DNA from: Planctomycetota bacterium
GTDB lineage: Bacteria; Planctomycetota; Planctomycetia; Isosphaerales; Isosphaeraceae
Direction of reading: 5' to 3'
Assembly (NCBI GenBank): GCA_021777685.1
Contig: JAJYDH010000085.1
Span: 1 to 16,231 of the forward strand
Length of the DNA stretch: 16,231 bases
The translations under genes were made by a program, and so were the position numbers. Within the stretch, counting starts at the first letter, position 1; every line of letters begins with the position of its first letter. Of this stretch, positions 7,019-14,868 are shown piece after piece. The notes beneath the pieces are model-generated. The model had not been told where the DNA came from. It did no database searches and saw only the letters and a program-made list of their open reading frames with translations.

Positions 7019-8200
7019 ATGATCGCCACTCGCGACCGGCCCCCGGGCACCGGCCTCGACCGGCCCGACCCCTGGGTCTGGCCCAGGGCGGCGTACGTCC
7101 ACATCCCGTTCTGCGCCCACAAGTGCGGCTATTGCGACTTCGCCTCGCTCGCCGGCTCCGACCACCTGGCCGACCGCTACCTCGATGCCCTCGCCCGGGA
7201 GATGGACTTCCTCGGCGAGCCGCAGCCGGTCGAGACCATCTTCATCGGCGGCGGGACGCCCACCCGCCTCGGAGCCCGCCAGCTCGCCCGGCTCCTGGCC
7301 GAAGTCCGGCGCCGGTTCCCGCTCGAACCGGGCGGCGAGTGGACCGTCGAGGCCAATCCCGGGACGCTCGACGCCGAGAAGGCGGACGTCCTGGCCGAGG
7401 GGGGCGTGAACCGGGTCAGCCTGGGAGCCCAGTCGTTCCAGCCCGAACTGCTCCGGGCCCTGGAGCGGAACCACGCGCCCGAGGAAGTCCCCAGGGCGAT
7501 CGACCTCGTCCGCCCTCGGTTCCCGTCCTGGTCGTTCGACCTGATCTTCGGCGTCCCCGGCTCGACCCCCGCACTCTGGGCCGACGACCTGGAGACGGCA
7601 CTCCAACTCGGGCCGTCGCACCTCTCCTGCTATGGCCTGGTCTACGAGAAGGGCACCGCGCTCTGGAAGCAGGAGCGGGAGGGCCTCGTCCGCCCGGTCG
7701 AGGAGGAGGCCGAGCGGGCGATGTACGAGCACACCATCGACCGGCTGACCGCCGAGGGGCTGGCGATGTACGAGATCTCGAACTTCGCCAGGCCGGGCCA
7801 CGAGTCGAGGCACAATCTGGTCTACTGGGCCAACGACGCCTATTTCGGGGTCGGGCTGGGGGCGGCCCGGTATCTCCGAGGGGTCCGGTCGAGCAACACC
7901 CGCGACCTCCCCGCCTACCTCCGCCGGATCGAGGAGGGTCGCGAGGCGACCGGCCCGACCGAGACCCTCGACCCGGAGGCGAGGGCCCGCGAGACCGCCG
8001 TCCTCATGCTCCGTCGGACACGAATCGGCCTCGATCGCCCGGACTTCACGCTCCGGACGGGCTTCGAGTTCGACGCGATCGCCGCCGAGGCCCTCCCCCG
8101 CCACGTCCGGGGAGGCTTGCTCGAAGACGACGGCCGGAGGGTCCGGTTCACCCGCGACGGGTTATTCCTGGCCGACACGGTCCTGGCCGACCTGCTCTGA
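7019..8200 (+). CDS. hemW: HemW-like radical SAM haem chaperone / CPO-like protein
   Basis: This 393-residue cytoplasmic radical-SAM protein belongs to the HemN/HemW family. The cluster motif CX3CX2C lies in FCAHKCGYCDF (C32, C36, C39). GGGTPT at 77-82 contacts S-adenosylmethionine, and the later EISNFARPGHESRHNLVYW block is typical of HemW. Its length and lack of an N-terminal extension fit HemW better than true oxygen-independent coproporphyrinogen oxidase (HemN, about 450 residues). HemW proteins bind haem and insert it into target proteins, although many databases still label them coproporphyrinogen oxidase. The ATG at 7019 has no clear ribosome site, consistent with translational coupling to nfu nine bases upstream. 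Its last 39 bases overlap the end of mscL on the other strand. Confidence 0.92.
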   Translation: MIATRDRPPGTGLDRPDPWVWPRAAYVHIPFCAHKCGYCDFASLAGSDHLADRYLDALAREMDFLGEPQPVETIFIGGGTPTRLGARQLARLLAEVRRRFPLEPGGEWTVEANPGTLDAEKADVLAEGGVNRVSLGAQSFQPELLRALERNHAPEEVPRAIDLVRPRFPSWSFDLIFGVPGSTPALWADDLETALQLGPSHLSCYGLVYEKGTALWKQEREGLVRPVEEEAERAMYEHTIDRLTAEGLAMYEISNFARPGHESRHNLVYWANDAYFGVGLGAARYLRGVRSSNTRDLPAYLRRIEEGREATGPTETLDPEARARETAVLMLRRTRIGLDRPDFTLRTGFEFDAIAAEALPRHVRGGLLEDDGRRVRFTRDGLFLADTVLADLL

Positions 8201-8620
8201 AGGCCCCGGATTCCGGCCGGACCTGAGCAGGTCGCGGATCTCGGTCAGCAGTTCCTGGTCCTTGGTCAGGGGCGGAGGGCTCACCTCGTCCTGTTTCTTC
8301 GACCGCATGAGCCAGCCGAGGAACTTAACGATGAAGACGAAGAGCGCCGCGGCCAGGATGACGAAATTGACGACATCGGCGAGGAAATGACCGTAGGGCA
8401 CCGGCTTGTCCTCGATCGTGAACACCCACCCCTCGTAGCCCTTCGGCCCGGGCAGGATCGCCCCGACGAGCGGCATGATGATGTTCTTGACCAGCGACTG
8501 CACGATGTTGCCGAAGGCCCCGCCGATGATCACGCCGACGGCGAGGTCGACCACGTTCCCCTTGAAGGCGAACGCCTTGAATTCGTCGAGCAGCGAGAAT
8601 GCCGTCTTCTTCGGGTCCAT
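8162..8620 (-). CDS. mscL: large-conductance mechanosensitive channel MscL
   Basis: This 152-residue inner-membrane channel opens under membrane tension to release solutes during osmotic down-shock. The family pattern is complete: an amphipathic N terminus (LLDEFKAFAFKGN), first helix VVDLAVGVIIGGAFGNIV (about residues 23-40) with the pore-lining glycines and alanine, a periplasmic loop with the GYEGW segment, second helix about 79-104 (VNFVILAAALFVFIVKF) and the C-terminal bundle helix LTEIRDLL (125-132). The ATG at 8620 follows a GAGG five bases upstream. About 20 residues after the bundle helix are extra compared with E. coli MscL. The coding tail overlaps hemW by 39 bases on the opposite strand. 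Confidence 0.96.
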   Translation of the reverse strand: MDPKKTAFSLLDEFKAFAFKGNVVDLAVGVIIGGAFGNIVQSLVKNIIMPLVGAILPGPKGYEGWVFTIEDKPVPYGHFLADVVNFVILAAALFVFIVKFLGWLMRSKKQDEVSPPPLTKDQELLTEIRDLLRSGRNPGPSEQVGQDRVGQE

Positions 8621-8825
8621 CGCTCCCTCGTCCTCGGGAGCCGGGCGGCCGGGCCTGGGGTGTTCGGCCCTCGGAGCCGCCGGGCATGGTCATGGATAGC
8701 AAGATCGGGGCCGATCCGGGAATCCCCCAGGCGGGGCGGAGGACGTCCCGGCCCTGACCGGGCGAATTGACGGCCGGGCTGGCGCCCAGGCTCGGGATTC
8801 CCTCGCGCTCGGCCGACCGGTCCGA

Positions 8826-9107
8826 TCAATGCCCCCGAATCCGATGGGCCAGCACCGACGGCGGGGCGTCGGCCGTCGTGGCGAAGTCGTGGAGCACCCC
8901 GTAGCCCGGCGCCGCGTCCTGGAACGCGATGAAAGCACCGCCCTTGCCGTCGGGCTGGAAGATGCCGATGTCGGCGTGGCCGGTCCTCTCGTGGTCGGCG
9001 ACCACCGGGTACGAGCCGGCATAGCCGTAACCGAGCCCGCCGTTGTCGCAGTACTCATCCTTGGCCGGGTTGAGGCCCGACGACGACGTTGTCACGAGAT
9101 GGCTCAT
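8826..9107 (-). CDS. hypothetical protein, 93 residues
   Basis: I do not recognise this protein. It is rich in glycine and aromatics at the front (NGGLGYGYAGSYPVVADHE, residues 23-41), followed by HADIGIFQPDGKGG and FIAFQDAAPGYGVLHDF, and ends in HRIRGH. It has no signal peptide or membrane segment, and a single cysteine at residue 20. Codon third positions are strongly G/C, which supports real coding. The frame opens at 9161, inside an inverted repeat, so I chose the ATG at 9107, which has a GGAAA seven bases ahead. It lies 205 bases upstream of mscL on the same strand and could share its transcript. Confidence 0.6.
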   Translation of the reverse strand: MSHLVTTSSSGLNPAKDEYCDNGGLGYGYAGSYPVVADHERTGHADIGIFQPDGKGGAFIAFQDAAPGYGVLHDFATTADAPPSVLAHRIRGH

Positions 9108-9145
9108 GATGGTTTCCGGGGTGGTCCGAAGTACCGAATGATTGC

Positions 9146-9235
9146 ACCACAGAGGACACACAGGACACGGAGAAGAGATAACCTGATAAGGCCCGCTTCT
9201 TCGTCCTCCTCGGTGTTCTCCGTGTTCTCAGTGGT
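9146..9235. repeat. imperfect inverted repeat of ACCAC-GAGGACAC type
   Basis: Two arms of about 32 bases, 9146-9177 and 9204-9235, are imperfect reverse complements. One begins ACCACAGAGGACACACAGGA; the other, read on the minus strand, begins ACCACTGAGAACACGGAGAA. About three quarters of positions match, with a 26-base loop. Purine-rich ACCACAGAGGACAC-type units recur between genes in many planctomycete and other genomes. The transcript would form a long imperfect hairpin. It fills most of the gap between the 93-residue gene and the VanZ-family gene, where I see no coding sequence. Confidence 0.65.
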
Positions 9236-9391
9236 GAAATCCTCCGATTTCCGAGTCGGGGTCGAGATACCATCCCCGAATCTATCCTGAGCCTTGACCA
9301 ATTACCTGTCGACTTCCGGCCGGGTCCTCGCTAAGCTTTGCTTCGCAAAGTTCTGTCGGCTGGCATTCCTCGGACTTCGGGAGGGAAGGCC

Positions 9392-9838
9392 TTGACGAAA
9401 CTCTTCACGGCGAAGTTGATGGTGGCTTATCTGATCGGGCTGTTCGCGGTCACGCTGGGCGGCTTCTACCGGGCGGACGCGACGAGGAACCTGGTCCCCT
9501 TGCGGACGATGGAGCACGACATCCGGGCGGGCGGGTCGTCGTTCGTGATCAACTTCCTGGGGAACGTGGCGGTGACGGTCCCGATGGGGCTGATGCTGGC
9601 GGTCCTGCTCGGCCGGCGGTGCTCGATGCCGCGGGTCGCCGCGATCTGCCTGTCGACCAGCCTGGTGATCGAGGTCCTCCAGGGGCTCTCGGGGAAGCGG
9701 GTCGCCGACGTGGACGACGTGATCCTGAACACGCTCGGCGGGGTGATCGGGTGGGGCCTGTGGGTCGCGGGCCGCCGGTGGCTCGCGCCCCGGACGGATC
9801 AGGTCGATCCCGACCAATCCCCCGGCACGAGCGCCTGA
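9392..9838 (+). CDS. VanZ-family membrane protein
   Basis: This 148-residue protein has the VanZ-like layout of about four hydrophobic segments. Family marks are NLVPLRT (residues 33-39), FVINFLGNVAVTVPMG (51-66), SLVIEVLQ (90-97) and the conserved RVADVDDVILNTLGG stretch (103-117). VanZ is named for a teicoplanin-resistance accessory gene, but most homologues have no proven role, and nothing here points to drug resistance. The frame opens with a TTG at 9338. I chose the TTG at 9392 because a GGAGG seven bases upstream fits it and it starts just before the first membrane helix. Its last 40 bases overlap the end of the glycosyltransferase on the opposite strand. Confidence 0.87.
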   Translation: MTKLFTAKLMVAYLIGLFAVTLGGFYRADATRNLVPLRTMEHDIRAGGSSFVINFLGNVAVTVPMGLMLAVLLGRRCSMPRVAAICLSTSLVIEVLQGLSGKRVADVDDVILNTLGGVIGWGLWVAGRRWLAPRTDQVDPDQSPGTSA

Positions 9839-10506
9839 TTTCCCGCCCAGACGGGCGAGCTGGCGTTGGCGAGGAACCATTCGGGCGTGTAGATCTCGGC
9901 CGACTGGCAGCTCGTCGCCAGCCCGATGTGATCCGCACGGCCGAGGACCGGGAAGACCTCCTTCATCCCCCAGTTGTTGACGAACTCCTCCAGGAGCACG
10001 CCGTCCCAGCCGTGCTGATCCCGGAGGTTGCGCTCGATCAGCCGATACCGATCCCGCCAGGTCGCGAACGTGACGCCGTGGAACCAGTCTCGCCGGGCGA
10101 CCCGGTGGTGATCGGCCGGGGCGACCGGGGATAGCTGGCGGTTGTAGGCCGTGATGGTCGAGACGTCCCGGTCGTCGCGGTACGCATCGGCCGCCCACTC
10201 GTAGAGCCGCAGGGCGTCGGGCGCCAGGGTCACGTCCTCCTCGACGAAGATCAGGAAGTCGGACCTGGCGAATCCGTCCCGCAGGGCCTCGGCGGTGTTC
10301 CGGCCGACGGTCAGGCGGGAGGCGTTCCAGGTCGGGATCGAGGGGGCGAAATCGATCGATTCCACGAGCGATCGGACCTCGTCGTCGCCGGGCTCGACGT
10401 GAGGCAGGAGGGTGTATTCGGCGATCCCCTCGCAGGCCGCGAGCGAGGCCAGGACCCTGGCCAGATAGTCGGGGCGCCGATAGGCGGTGAACGCGATGCA
10501 GTTCAT
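9799..10506 (-). CDS. glycosyltransferase (GT-A type)
   Basis: This 235-residue protein looks like a GT-A fold glycosyltransferase, close to the family 2 or GNT-I-like groups. It starts directly with the nucleotide-sugar strand IAFTAYRRPDYLARVLASL (residues 4-22). The metal-binding acidic motif appears as FVEEDVTLAPDAL (87-99), where E89, E90 and D91 replace a plain DXD. WDGVLLEEFVNNWG (167-180) may supply the catalytic acid. There is no membrane segment. The ATG at 10506 overlaps the stop of the broken upstream glycosyltransferase as ATGA, so the two were translationally coupled. Donor and acceptor sugars cannot be told from the sequence. Confidence 0.82.
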   Translation of the reverse strand: MNCIAFTAYRRPDYLARVLASLAACEGIAEYTLLPHVEPGDDEVRSLVESIDFAPSIPTWNASRLTVGRNTAEALRDGFARSDFLIFVEEDVTLAPDALRLYEWAADAYRDDRDVSTITAYNRQLSPVAPADHHRVARRDWFHGVTFATWRDRYRLIERNLRDQHGWDGVLLEEFVNNWGMKEVFPVLGRADHIGLATSCQSAEIYTPEWFLANASSPVWAGNQALVPGDWSGST

Positions 10507-11620
10507 GCCGGGAGCCTCGCCAGGTCCGGGGCGGTTCGAGGCCCCTCGCCGCTCGCGGGGACGGGCGGCCGTCGGGGGATCAGGCCGAAATCGTCGAGGG
10601 CCCGGACGAGGACCGGCCCGGCCAGATCCCAGGTGAAGTCGAGGGCCCGGACCTCGGCCGCTCGGCCCTTCTCCCGCCTCGCGTCCGGGTCGGCGGCGGC
10701 CTCCCTCATCAGCGCGACCAGCGATTCGCGACGGGGGACGCACCATTGTCCCAGGCCGCCGTAGATGGGACCCTCGGCCGGCTCCTCGCGAAAATCGACC
10801 GACCATCCCGTCGAGGGCGTCATGTAGGCCCGATGCTCCCCCCCCAGACCGGCGCGATGTCGGGGATTCCGCAGGCCATCGCCTGCAACGGCTGGAGGCC
10901 GAACCCCTCGCCCCTGGACGCGCTCACGAAGACGTCGAGCGACCGATACCAGTCCGCCAGGCTCTCGACCGAGAGCGGCCGACGGTCGAGGACGATCCGT
11001 GGGTCGCCCGTCGCCTTGACCGAACAGTCCGGCCAGCACTTGACCCGCAGTTCCACGCGAGGGTCGGCCGGGAAGGCCCCGCGGAAGGCGTCCACGACAT
11101 CGTCGAGCCCTTTCCTCACGCCGCCGTGCGAGGTCCGCCCCGCGCAGCCGAACCGGACCCGGCCCGAGCCCTAGGGGGCGCCGGGGACGAAGACCTCGGC
11201 GTCGTAGCCCAGGGGCACGACCGCGATCGGCGCGGTCACGCCGCTCTCTCGGAACCATCGGGCGACCTCGTCGCAGGGGACGATCACGCCCCGGGCCCGG
11301 TTGAGGTTGGCGACCATCGTGGCGCCGATCCGGGTCGCCTCCCGCATGGTCAGGATCACGTCGCCCGGGGCGAGAGGGAGTTGCGGGGGGCTCGACTGGA
11401 GCCTCGGGCCGCCGGCGGGCGAGGTCACGATCCGGCTCGCGACCCAGGGGTCGAGGGGGATCAGGCTGTCGGCCCGATCGATCGCCTCCCACCGGACGGG
11501 AATTCCGGCTTTTTCCACCTGCTGGCAAAACGCCGTCGAATGCTGGCCGTAGCCGGAGTAGCTGTTGGCGTGGCCGCGGAAGACCAGAGAATCCGGCGAC
11601 GGGTCGGTTCGTGTTGTCAT
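10503..11620 (-). pseudogene. GT4-type glycosyltransferase, interrupted
   Basis: Three fragments together make one group-1 glycosyltransferase of about 372 residues. The N-terminal part starts at ATG 11620 (MTTRTDPSPDSLVFRGHANS) and runs 149 codons to a TAG at 11171-11173. Translation in the same frame beyond the TAG gives RVRFGCAGRTSHGGVRKGL and the donor-binding region EGFGLQPLQAMACG. At a run of eight G's (10838-10845) the frame must gain one base, after which EHRAYMTPSTGWSVDF and the C-terminal helix follow to TGA at 10503. The second Glu of the usual EX7E motif is Gln here. The ATGA overlap with the next glycosyltransferase shows that this is the original reading frame. A pseudogene is the simplest reading; sequence error or G-tract switching are alternatives. 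Confidence 0.85.
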
Positions 11621-11849
11621 CGCCTGCCGTTCGCCCCCGACGCCCCGCCTCGCCGGGCGATCCGCTTCGACCGCCAATCCGCCGGGAAACGGGACGTTCC
11701 ATGTACGGTCATGAGCGGTCGGTATGCAAGCCGACGGGCCATCGGCGCCCGGGAGGTTGCCAACGGCCTTGGTCGCCCGAAGAATGGGAATCGTCGGCGG
11801 GGCGAGCCGGTCGAGCCGCCCCGAGGTCGGGACTTGAGCGAGGTCGATC

Positions 11850-12854
11850 TTGAACGCTTTCGAACCGCGACAGCTCGGGTCATCGGGAGTGACGGTGACG
11901 CCGGTGATCTTCGGGGCCTGGGCCGTCGGCGGCTGGATGTGGGGCGGCAACGATGAGGCCGACTCGATCGCGGCGATCCAGGCCTCGATCGACCACGGCG
12001 TCACCACCATCGACACCGCCGCCGTCTACGGCCAGGGGTACGGCGAGGAGGTGGTCGGCAAGGCCATCCGGGGCCGGCGCGACAAGGTCCAGGTCGCCAC
12101 CAAATGCGGGCTCCGGTGGGACGATGCCGGCGGTTCCCAGCCGTGGGAGACGACGGACCGGCTCGGCAACAAGGTCACGATCTCCCGGAACTCGAAGCCC
12201 GAGAGCATCGCCGAGGAGTGTGAACGGAGCCTGAAACGGCTGGGCATCGACGTCATCGACCTCTACCAGATCCACCAGCCCGACTCCGCCACGCCGGTCG
12301 AGGAGACGATGGCTGCGCTGGTGAAGCTCCAGGACCAGGGGAAGATCCGGGCCATCGGCGTGAGCAACTACGATGCGTCCTGGATCAGGAGGGCCGCCGC
12401 CGTCGCCCCGGTGGCCAGCCTCCAGCCCGCCTTCAGCGTGATTCAGCGCAAGATCGAGAAGGAGATCCTGCCGGCCTGCCGCGAGCTGGGGATCGGCGTG
12501 ATCGCCTACTCGCCGCTGGAGCGGGGGCTGCTCGCCGGCACGGTCCCGCCCGATCGCCAGTTCCCGCCCGGCGACCACCGGGCCTCGCACAGGTTCTTCA
12601 CGCCCGAGAACCGCCGGCGAGTGCTGGATTCACTCGACAAAATCCGGCCGATCGCCGAGAAGCATGGGGTCAGCCTGGCCCAGTTGGCCATCAACTGGAC
12701 CATCCAGGAGCCCGGGATCACCGCCGCGATCGTCGGCGCCCGCAACGCCGAGCAGGCCGAGCACAACGCCAGGGCGATGACGTTCAGGCTCTCGCCCGAG
12801 GAACGCGCCGAGTTCCGCCACGCCTTCGACGCAACCTCGGCGGCGATGATGTGA
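11850..12854 (+). CDS. aldo/keto reductase
   Basis: This 334-residue cytoplasmic NADPH-dependent oxidoreductase has the (beta/alpha)8 barrel of the aldo/keto reductase family. The catalytic tetrad is complete: D55 in IDTAAVYG, Y60, K85 in ATKCG and H142 in YQIHQPD. The cofactor-binding GVSNY segment (residues 171-175) and the late AAIVGARNAEQAEHN phosphate-binding loop are also present. It resembles the AKR11/12-like branch that acts on sugars and small aldehydes, but no substrate can be assigned. It starts at TTG 11850, with a GAGGT six bases upstream; no in-frame ATG fits the family's N terminus. The 229-base gap before it, shared with the divergent broken glycosyltransferase, holds no gene or convincing promoter that I can see. 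It stops 20 bases from the DUF4058 gene. Confidence 0.93.
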   Translation: MNAFEPRQLGSSGVTVTPVIFGAWAVGGWMWGGNDEADSIAAIQASIDHGVTTIDTAAVYGQGYGEEVVGKAIRGRRDKVQVATKCGLRWDDAGGSQPWETTDRLGNKVTISRNSKPESIAEECERSLKRLGIDVIDLYQIHQPDSATPVEETMAALVKLQDQGKIRAIGVSNYDASWIRRAAAVAPVASLQPAFSVIQRKIEKEILPACRELGIGVIAYSPLERGLLAGTVPPDRQFPPGDHRASHRFFTPENRRRVLDSLDKIRPIAEKHGVSLAQLAINWTIQEPGITAAIVGARNAEQAEHNARAMTFRLSPEERAEFRHAFDATSAAMM

Positions 12855-12874
12855 ACCGGCGGCCGGGCGCTCGA

Positions 12875-13608
12875 TCATGAGGTCCGGAGCACTCGACACG
12901 TCTCTTCGTAGCTTTGTTCCAGGTCGAGCGGTACCGCGAGATCGGGTGCCAGCCAGAGCGGCAGGATGGGCCGCGGTTGGCCGAGGACGAGGGGGTTCGC
13001 CCAGGTCTCCAGGAGCCAGCCGTCGCCGGACCTCGCCCGGCGATACTCCGACGCCTGGAGGAAGAAGGACGGATTGGCGGCCAGGGACGGGTCGGACTGG
13101 CCGAGCAGATCCAGGAGTTCGGCGTAAAGGTTCGCGGTCCGGGTCGTGACGATGTCGACGATGGAGACGCTGACCCCTCCAGGAGGAGAGCCGCGCACTT
13201 CACAACGAACGCGCGGCGGTGCTCGGGCCGATCCTTGTTGGACGGGCTGACGATCTCTACGGCCGCGACCAGGCGGCGACCCCGCCGGGCGTCGAAGACG
13301 CGGACCTCATACTTGTCGTCCTCGGGAGACTCGGTCGCGACGGCCAGGGTGGGCCGGGGCGGTGCCCAGACGGCCGTCGCCACGCCTCCATCTGACTCGA
13401 TGACGGGGCCGCCGTCCGCCTCATCGCCCCGGAACGCCGCCACGTCGATCTCGATCGACGAGCCGAGGCGGATGTTCGGGGCCGCGACGTAGCGAGCCGG
13501 CAGGTGGCTCGCCAGTCCCATGACGATCAAGGTCGGCCACGCGCCGTGCAGACCATCCCACGACGTCCGGTCGTCCAGGGGCGGGCGAAAATGGTCGCGC
13601 AGCGGCAT
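12875..13608 (-). pseudogene. DUF4058 family gene with one frameshift
   Basis: The N-terminal half runs from ATG 13608 (MPLRDHFRPPLDDRTSW; GGAGG eight bases upstream) through LGSSIEIDVAAFRGDE, AVEIVSPSNKDRP and VKCAALLLEG. It then leaves the coding frame at about 13174-13177. The other half continues one frame over as GVSVSIVDIVTTRTANLYA and on to the stop at 12875. Adding one G to the four-G run (minus strand) restores a protein of about 244 residues, the normal size for DUF4058. The family is common in planctomycetes and cyanobacteria and has no proven function; the EIVSPSNK segment recalls the core of PD-(D/E)XK nuclease-like folds such as Uma2. It lies 59 bases after the thioredoxin-fusion gene and is probably cotranscribed. 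A sequencing error is a live alternative to true loss. Confidence 0.85.
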
Positions 13609-13667
13609 GCCGGGGTCCTCCTCGCCCCAGGAAACCTGGGGCGAGGCCGGGCTCCCAGCCGGATTGG

Positions 13668-14780
13668 TCAGTACGTCCGGCCCATGTGGCCGACGATGGC
13701 ACGCTTCACTTCGAGCGGGTCGATCGGGCCGGACCTCCGATAGATCACCTTGCCGCCGGGGGCGACGATCATCGTGAAGGGCACAGGTCCGGGCCATTCC
13801 TTGTCGAGGGCCTCGGCGAGCTTGTCCTTGCTCTCGACCGTGCTGATGAAGTTGGTCGCCGAGACGTGGTTCTTCTTGAGCATCTCCAGGGCCGACTCGC
13901 GCTTCTCGGGCTCGTCGAGGCTGATCGTGGCGAGCTTGAAACCCCGGCCGCGATACATCCGGTTGATCTCGACCAGCTCGGGCAGCTCGGCGACGCAGGG
14001 GCCGCACCAGGTGGCCCAGAGGTTGACGAGGAGCAGGCCCTTGGAGTCGTTCTTGACGAGCTTCGCCACCCCCGCCTCGTCGATCGCTTCGAGCTTGACG
14101 GCCTCGGCATCCGCCTTCGCGAGCCACTGGCGGGCGCCCTCGCGCTTGTCGGCCCACTTGGTCGAGCAGCCCGGCACGCGGGTCGTCTCGACGGCGACCT
14201 TCGAGCCGGCCAGGATCGCGTCGACGGCGTTGATCGCGTCGTGCGACCTCACGGTCTTGACCTCCGAGTCGTCGAACCGCCCCTGATAGCGGAGCTTGCG
14301 GTCGGCGTCGAAGATGAAGATGTGCGGCGTGGCCAGGACCCCATAAGCCCGCGAGGTCGCCTGGGTGTCGCCGTCATACAGGTAAGGGAAATTGAACGCG
14401 TGGTCCTTCGCCCGGACCTTCATCGCCTCGAACGAGTCGTCGAGGTCGGTGTACCCCAGCTCGTCGAGCCGGACGGCCTGGGGGTCGTTGGGCGAGATCG
14501 CCACGAACGCGACGCCCTTCGACTTGTAGTCGTCGACGAACTTCTTGAACCGGGCCTCGTAGGCGTTGGCCGTCGGGCAGTGGTTGCAGGTGAAGGCCAC
14601 GACCAGCACCTTGGCATCGGCGAAGTCCTTCAGGGCGTGTGACTTGCCGTCCACCCCGGGCAGGTTGAAGTCGGGGGCCGGCGAGCCGATCGCCAGGGGC
14701 TTGAGCCCGGGAGGGTCGGCGAGGACCGGCAAGCTTGCCAGTCCGGTCGCGAACAAGGCCAGGAAAAAGGCTCGGCGCAT
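13668..14780 (-). CDS. exported tandem redoxin-thioredoxin (TlpA-like) protein
   Basis: This 370-residue protein joins two thioredoxin folds. A signal peptide (MRRAFFLALFATGLASLPVLA, cut near residue 21) is followed by an AhpC/TSA-type redoxin domain at about 30-190, whose active-site region is FTCNHCPTANAYE (C65, C68). The second domain, about 235-365, is TlpA/ResA-like, with the classical NLWATWCGPCVAELPEL (C259, C262) and the cis-proline loop in GPVPFTMIV. A further cysteine, C205, lies in the linker (VPGCSTKW). It probably handles disulfides outside the cytoplasm, for example in maturation of exported or haem proteins. The ATG at 14780 has a GGAG ten bases upstream and begins the signal peptide; the frame stays open further up without a plausible start. 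Confidence 0.92.
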   Translation of the reverse strand: MRRAFFLALFATGLASLPVLADPPGLKPLAIGSPAPDFNLPGVDGKSHALKDFADAKVLVVAFTCNHCPTANAYEARFKKFVDDYKSKGVAFVAISPNDPQAVRLDELGYTDLDDSFEAMKVRAKDHAFNFPYLYDGDTQATSRAYGVLATPHIFIFDADRKLRYQGRFDDSEVKTVRSHDAINAVDAILAGSKVAVETTRVPGCSTKWADKREGARQWLAKADAEAVKLEAIDEAGVAKLVKNDSKGLLLVNLWATWCGPCVAELPELVEINRMYRGRGFKLATISLDEPEKRESALEMLKKNHVSATNFISTVESKDKLAEALDKEWPGPVPFTMIVAPGGKVIYRRSGPIDPLEVKRAIVGHMGRTY

Positions 14781-14814
14781 CGTCGGTGTCTCCCCTGGAT
14801 CGGCAGGCGGGTCG

Positions 14815-14868
14815 TTCCCGGGCCAGTTTGGCAGGCGAGCGGGGCGATGCCAAGCCTCGACCCGGGAA
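14815..14868. repeat. nested inverted repeats between divergent genes
   Basis: In the 144-base gap between two divergent genes, TTCCCGGG (14815-14822) pairs with CCCGGGAA (14861-14868), and TTGGCA (14828-14833) pairs with TGCCAA (14848-14853) inside it, leaving a 14-base loop. CCAGTTT (14823-14829) also has its reverse complement AAACTGG at 14867-14873. This could be an operator region or a foldable leader. I see no clear promoter pair there. Confidence 0.45.

Noticed and set aside
6707..8104. A 465-codon open frame on the minus strand
   Set aside because: It is antisense to nfu and hemW, which have complete motifs; its translation is low in complexity and has no recognisable domain.
9331..9357. 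Short hairpin CTTTGC-TTC-GCAAAG before the VanZ-family gene as a terminator or riboswitch
   Set aside because: The stem is only about six to eight base pairs, no U run follows, and the structure is too small for a riboswitch.
9392..9838. VanZ-family protein as a glycopeptide-resistance gene
   Set aside because: No van ligase, dehydrogenase or two-component genes are nearby, and most VanZ-family members are not resistance genes.
11171..11173. The TAG as a pyrrolysine codon
   Set aside because: No pyrrolysine genes are visible, and the same gene also has a frameshift, so ordinary nonsense or error is simpler.
11621..11849. Gap between the divergent glycosyltransferase and the aldo/keto reductase as a small gene
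   Set aside because: Open frames here are Arg/Pro-rich with no ribosome site; candidate -35/-10 pairs match too poorly to report.
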